This document shows positions 60,444 through 64,000 of a DNA stretch of 64,000 nucleotides, in pieces. The translations under genes and the position numbers were made by a program. Source of the stretch: Mesorhizobium neociceri. Its GTDB lineage: Bacteria > Pseudomonadota > Alphaproteobacteria > Rhizobiales > Rhizobiaceae. Under the pieces are notes generated by a model. The model was not told the DNA's origin and ran no database searches. It saw nothing but the letters and a program-made list of their open reading frames with translations. The stretch spans positions 1-64,000 of the forward strand of contig NZ_JACDTY010000004.1 of the NCBI RefSeq assembly GCF_013520985.1, written 5' to 3'. Positions within the stretch are counted from its first letter, which is position 1. Each line of letters begins with the position of its first letter.

Positions 60444-61254
60444 CAGGAACACTGAACAATTGAGCGCGGGGACCGTGGGATGATCAGTTTTCGGACCCGC
60501 CGGAGACTAGCGCCTGAACAACGACGATGGGTTGATCCTGGTGCTAGGTCATTCGAATCCGAGAGATCCAACACGAGCGGGCCGAACCGCGCAGGAGCAG
60601 CAGCCTCCACAGAGTGCGCCGTTGATGGCGAAGGAGTCGTCCAACGGCTGCAAAATCAGGCAATATCGCTCGCACGGCAGCGCATCTTTCACGTTCCCCG
60701 CTAGGAGCATCACGGGAAGACAAGGGGCAGCGGTAGCGAAAGTGAACACTGGTTCTGCTGAGGCAGAGGCGCCGAGGTGATCCGCGCAGTGATGCAGGAG
60801 GTGCCTGAGGTTCGGGACCGTGTACCCTCCTAGAATTGCTCGCGAGCACCCTTGACCGTCACCGGGACCATGCCAATTCCGAGGTTTCGTGCGATCCAAA
60901 CACCGTATTGGAATAAGTCGAATCTCGGATCAGTTACTTCGCACGCAAGTGGCGAACAGGCTGGAAGACTTCGTTCTGGATCCCCTCTACTCGAAAGGCT
61001 TTTTTCCTGCACGCACCCGTCCAGCTGATGGAGCGGTCCTTGGCAGATTAGTTGGGTCAACTCACAGCTCAGATCTTGCCGACACCAGCTTGCGCCGATA
61101 AGTTCCTGACGAATCCAGAAATTGGACCCACCTAGTTTTCGAGTGGGTTTGGCTGGAGAGGGGACATGGGTGGGATGGGGGCAGCAGCCGCTTCGTTGGG
61201 GAGTCGAGAAGCGCCTCGAGTTCATTGAGTTCCGCCTTGTTTTGGGAGGGACAC
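60444..61254. other. Intergenic stretch of about 0.8 kb without a recognised gene
   Basis: Several overlapping open frames exist on both strands here, but none has a ribosome site, domain or consistent coding character. No repeat or strong hairpin was seen. It separates the recombinase/ParB operon from the sigma-factor/GHKL genes and may contain their promoter or an element boundary. Confidence 0.45.
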
Positions 61255-63393
61255 GTGAACCGAAGCGACTTGATGGAGCTTGATCCGCTCGACTTGGCCG
61301 AAATCCGTTTGATTGCGGATAACCGGACAGAACAACTCGCCGGATTCGCCAGTTCGCCGCGCGTGCATGCAGTGGATCCCAAAGGCGACACGCCGCTGCA
61401 TATCGCGGCACGGATGGGCAACCTCGCCCTATGCGATCTGTTCATTCGTTCGGGTGCTGATCCTGGAGCGAGGAATCATGATCGTCAGTCACCAGCAGAT
61501 GTTGCCTCTGCCGAGGGCCATCTAATCGCAGCACAACTTCTCTTCTCGCTCGTTGGTGGTCCTCACGTCGATACTTCTCGCGTGGTGCTTGCCGAGGTAC
61601 CGCGGGGAGATGTTGGGTTTACAGATGAACATGCGTTGCCATCGCCCGCCGTCGAGCCTGCACCGTTCGAGCCAGACGAAGATCAGATTGCGCTAGATGA
61701 TCGGCTAAACTTCGAACCGGAAGAGGATGCAGAGCACTATTTCGATCGATCAGCCGGTGATTCAGCTTCGGGCACCTTCGTTGCGCTGGTGACCAGCTCA
61801 CCGACAGATTCAACCGCAACGGATGTCGATTGGGAGATTGAACTTTCTTCGGCCCAGATTGCTGGAGACGGCATCGGTTCGGAAGCTGCGATCACTCCCG
61901 ATCATGGCGGAGAACATGACTTTCTCAAGGTTGGAAATCGGGGGAGGCAATCGACAAGGCGTGCAGTGGTATCGTCAGGCACTCGACTGTCCATCGATCC
62001 AGAGTATTGCCTGACTTGGGCAGCCGAGATCCTCGAAAAGCGATACTTCAGTTCCGAAGACTTGGACACCTTGATCTCGTTGTGCGAAGGCAACGGAGAA
62101 ACCGATGATTTGCGCTTCAACCTTATCCAACTCCTCGAGAGGGCTGGCCTCGAATTGTTCGACGAGGCAATCGCGAGTGGCGATATCCTTTGGGACATCA
62201 GATCCGACGTTTCAACAGACGGCCTAGCGGAGGCAATTGAAGCGGCTTTCTCGCGAGCCACGCGCTTGCCAGGAACAAGGCGCTTCGACATGGACAAGTC
62301 TGACGAGGCGCGGCTGCTCGCCCCGTTGCTCCGAGCGAAACAGCAACTTCAACTATGGATCCTCTCCTGCGAGCCTGCCGTAAAAGCCGTCCTAGGAGCG
62401 ATCGACAAGGTCTTGGATGGCTCTTGGAAGCCCGATATGGTGACCATGAGACCTTTGCTCCCCTCGCGACCCGAAAACGCCGAAACCGCAGCTTTTTCCA
62501 ATGCAGGCCAAATCCTGCGCAGTTGGAACTCGGGCGGTCGCGTGATGGATGGGAGGCGTCGCCGGGAAGCGTTGGAGGCGCTCGAAACGCTTGACCTCTC
62601 GCCTACGTTCCACAACGCCATTATGAGAGTACTTGCCCAGTACGAACCGTATATTGAAGCATCTCACAACCTGGATGGCCTGATCTCCGCCTTCGAGATG
62701 GCCATCGAACGCCTGATCCTCGAACATCTCCCGTACGCACGTCGCTTTGCTGCCCGCAGCGTTGAAGAGGGGGAAGATCCAGAAGATGTTTTTCAGGTGG
62801 CATTCTTGGGGCTGCAGCGAGCGTCCCGTCGTTTCGATCCCGAACGTGGGCATCGGTTCATTGTCTACTCCACGTTCTGGATGAGGCAGGCCCTGGCGCG
62901 ATGGCGTGCTGATGAAGGGGCGATTGTTCGGATCCCAGTGCATAGACACCAGAAACTCACTGAGCTCGACCGAACGGTTGAGAAACTCGAAGGTACGCAT
63001 GGCCGATTCCCGACAGTGCCAGAGTTAGTCGCCGAACTTGGATGGGACACGGGCGAAGTCGAGCAGCTCCTGTGTATTCCTCGTCACCACTCCGGCACGC
63101 ATGTCTTTGAGGATTGGGATGGGGCAATTTCGACGCCTGATCAGGAGGTTGCTCTTTGTCAGATGGAAATTGCCAGGATCGTCTCCGAAGCGCTGGCAGA
63201 ACTGCCGGATCGCCAAGCAGACGTAGTAAGCATGCGCTTCGGAATCGGACGCGAAGATGAAATGACACTGGAAGAGATTGGGCAAGTTTACGGGGTCACA
63301 CGCGAGCGCATCCGACAGATTGAGGCAAAAGCGTTTCGATATCTGACGAATCCTGGGCGTATACGCGGCCTGAAGTCGCTTTTGGGGATGTGA
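61255..63393 (+). CDS. Ankyrin-repeat protein fused to a sigma-70-type domain
   Basis: A 712-residue protein starting at GTG 61255 (GGGAGGGACAC directly before it). Residues about 36-100 form two ankyrin repeats (DPKGDTPLHIAARMGNLALC, DLFIRSGADPGARNHDRQSP). An acidic linker (100-220) and a helical middle part (about 240-480) follow. A C-terminal sigma-70 module has region 2 near residue 490-560 (YARRFAARSVEEGEDPEDVF, FWMRQALARW), region 3 and region 4 near 640-695 (TLEEIGQVYGVTRERIRQIE). Ankyrin-sigma fusions are unusual. It is followed after 3 bases by a GHKL ATPase. Confidence 0.85.
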   Translation: MNRSDLMELDPLDLAEIRLIADNRTEQLAGFASSPRVHAVDPKGDTPLHIAARMGNLALCDLFIRSGADPGARNHDRQSPADVASAEGHLIAAQLLFSLVGGPHVDTSRVVLAEVPRGDVGFTDEHALPSPAVEPAPFEPDEDQIALDDRLNFEPEEDAEHYFDRSAGDSASGTFVALVTSSPTDSTATDVDWEIELSSAQIAGDGIGSEAAITPDHGGEHDFLKVGNRGRQSTRRAVVSSGTRLSIDPEYCLTWAAEILEKRYFSSEDLDTLISLCEGNGETDDLRFNLIQLLERAGLELFDEAIASGDILWDIRSDVSTDGLAEAIEAAFSRATRLPGTRRFDMDKSDEARLLAPLLRAKQQLQLWILSCEPAVKAVLGAIDKVLDGSWKPDMVTMRPLLPSRPENAETAAFSNAGQILRSWNSGGRVMDGRRRREALEALETLDLSPTFHNAIMRVLAQYEPYIEASHNLDGLISAFEMAIERLILEHLPYARRFAARSVEEGEDPEDVFQVAFLGLQRASRRFDPERGHRFIVYSTFWMRQALARWRADEGAIVRIPVHRHQKLTELDRTVEKLEGTHGRFPTVPELVAELGWDTGEVEQLLCIPRHHSGTHVFEDWDGAISTPDQEVALCQMEIARIVSEALAELPDRQADVVSMRFGIGREDEMTLEEIGQVYGVTRERIRQIEAKAFRYLTNPGRIRGLKSLLGM

Positions 63394-63396
63394 CGG

Positions 63397-64000
63397 ATGG
63401 GTGTGCGCAATGCTCCGCCCCATGCCGGCTCCATGCTCGAGTCTCTTCGAGGGCTGGGATATGCCCCGACTACTGCTTTGGCAGACCTCGTAGACAATTC
63501 CATTGCGGCAAGAGCGCATGAAGTTGGCATCCGCCTCGAGTGGAAGGGCGCGGAGAGTTGGGTGAGGATCGTCGACGACGGCGATGGCATGGACGATGCC
63601 GCCCTCGAGGAAGGAATGCGGCTTGGTGCGCGTGATCCAAGGGCGGATCGCGCCATCAGCGATCTTGGCCGTTTCGGTCTTGGCATGAAGACGGCGAGCT
63701 TTTCGCAGGCCCGGCGGCTGACCGTCGCCAGTCGCTGCAAGGGAGGTTCGATCGTCTGCCTGCGCTGGGATCTGGATCTCATTGGGCAGGAGCCTGGCGC
63801 CGACTGGCCGCTGTTCGAAGGCCCGGCGCCTGGGTCAGAGCACCTGCTCGAACCTCTTAATCGAATGGAGCACGGAACCGTCGTTCTCTGGGAAACCCTC
63901 GACCGTATCGTCACAGACGGCTTCACGGCCAATGACATGATCGAGTTGGCCGACCGTGTGGAAGCGCACATTGCAATGACCTTTCATCGGCTGATCGATG
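63397..64000 (+). CDS. GHKL (MORC/MutL-like) ATP-binding protein, N-terminal part (runs off the window)
   Basis: 201 codons are present and the gene continues to the right. The Bergerat fold is clear: N-box LADLVDNSIAA, G1 box DDGDGMD and G2 box DLGRFGLGMKTAS. It belongs with histidine-kinase-like ATPases of the MORC/MutL type that occur in restriction-modification-like defence operons rather than with sensor kinases. It starts 3 bases after the sigma-like gene, so they are surely co-transcribed. Downstream partners cannot be seen. Confidence 0.85.
   Translation, partial: MGVRNAPPHAGSMLESLRGLGYAPTTALADLVDNSIAARAHEVGIRLEWKGAESWVRIVDDGDGMDDAALEEGMRLGARDPRADRAISDLGRFGLGMKTASFSQARRLTVASRCKGGSIVCLRWDLDLIGQEPGADWPLFEGPAPGSEHLLEPLNRMEHGTVVLWETLDRIVTDGFTANDMIELADRVEAHIAMTFHRLID

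Noticed and set aside
60549..60899. Minus-strand frame of 116 codons in the 0.8-kb gap
   Set aside because: Overlaps several equally long frames on both strands, has no ribosome site and no recognised motif.
1..64000. tRNA, rRNA and known riboswitches
   Set aside because: Reading both strands for T-loop-like GGTTCGAATCC signals and conserved rRNA or riboswitch cores gave only chance matches without cloverleaf or fold.

Overview
The window looks like the chromosome of an alphaproteobacterium of the order Hyphomicrobiales, most likely Mesorhizobium or a close relative. This rests on high-GC codon use in most genes, rhizobial families (DUF982, DUF1236, small zinc-ribbon proteins), many high-affinity ABC uptake operons under GntR or TetR control, and intergenic inverted repeats of a rhizobial type. 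The genus is inferred from overall resemblance only. No rRNA, tRNA or CRISPR array was found.

Region 1 (1-9 kb): the end of an IS630-type insertion sequence has clipped the 3' end of an AraC/GyrI-like regulator. A catabolic locus follows: a beta-hydroxyacid dehydrogenase, a FadR-type GntR regulator, a complete branched-chain-type (Liv) ABC importer on the minus strand, and a divergent aldo/keto reductase. A perfect GntR-like palindrome lies between the importer and the reductase.

Region 2 (9-20 kb): core and stress-type single genes. These include a DUF892 ferritin-like protein, inorganic pyrophosphatase, a DUF883/ElaB-like protein, a TetR repressor and a DUF308 membrane protein sharing one operator motif, a PilZ protein, two DUF1236 secreted proteins (one with nine 12-residue repeats), an L,D-transpeptidase, a DMT exporter, a VOC protein and a GreA-like factor.

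Region 3 (20-29.3 kb): a GntR gene diverges from an eight-gene operon. It encodes a BMP-type importer (binding protein, two permeases, double ATPase), biuret hydrolase (the catalytic residues of the R. leguminosarum enzyme fall at identical numbers), a second isochorismatase-fold hydrolase, a cupin and allophanate hydrolase. The likely pathway is uptake of biuret (possibly triuret) and conversion through allophanate to ammonia and CO2.

Region 4 (29.5-41.6 kb): two convergent transcription units, each headed by an almost identical 24-bp operator. One carries a CocE/NonD hydrolase, an oligopeptide-type ABC importer and a BetI-like TetR repressor. The other carries an MttB-family methyltransferase without pyrrolysine and a trimethylamine-dehydrogenase-like Fe-S flavoprotein. 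It looks like a regulon for a methylated-amine (betaine-like) compound of unknown identity.

Region 5 (41.6-64 kb): accessory island of lower and uneven GC. It holds small rhizobial and phage-like genes, a 57-bp direct repeat, pseudogenes (DUF6119, a tyrosine recombinase, a restriction-endonuclease-like fragment) and defence-type genes. The latter are a TIR protein coupled to an HMCES/YedK gene, a KAP P-loop NTPase and a PD-(D/E)XK nuclease-like protein. A large serine recombinase forms an operon with two ParB-like proteins, and an ankyrin-sigma70 protein is followed by a GHKL (MORC-like) ATPase that runs off the window. This last pair is the best candidate for a little-described system.
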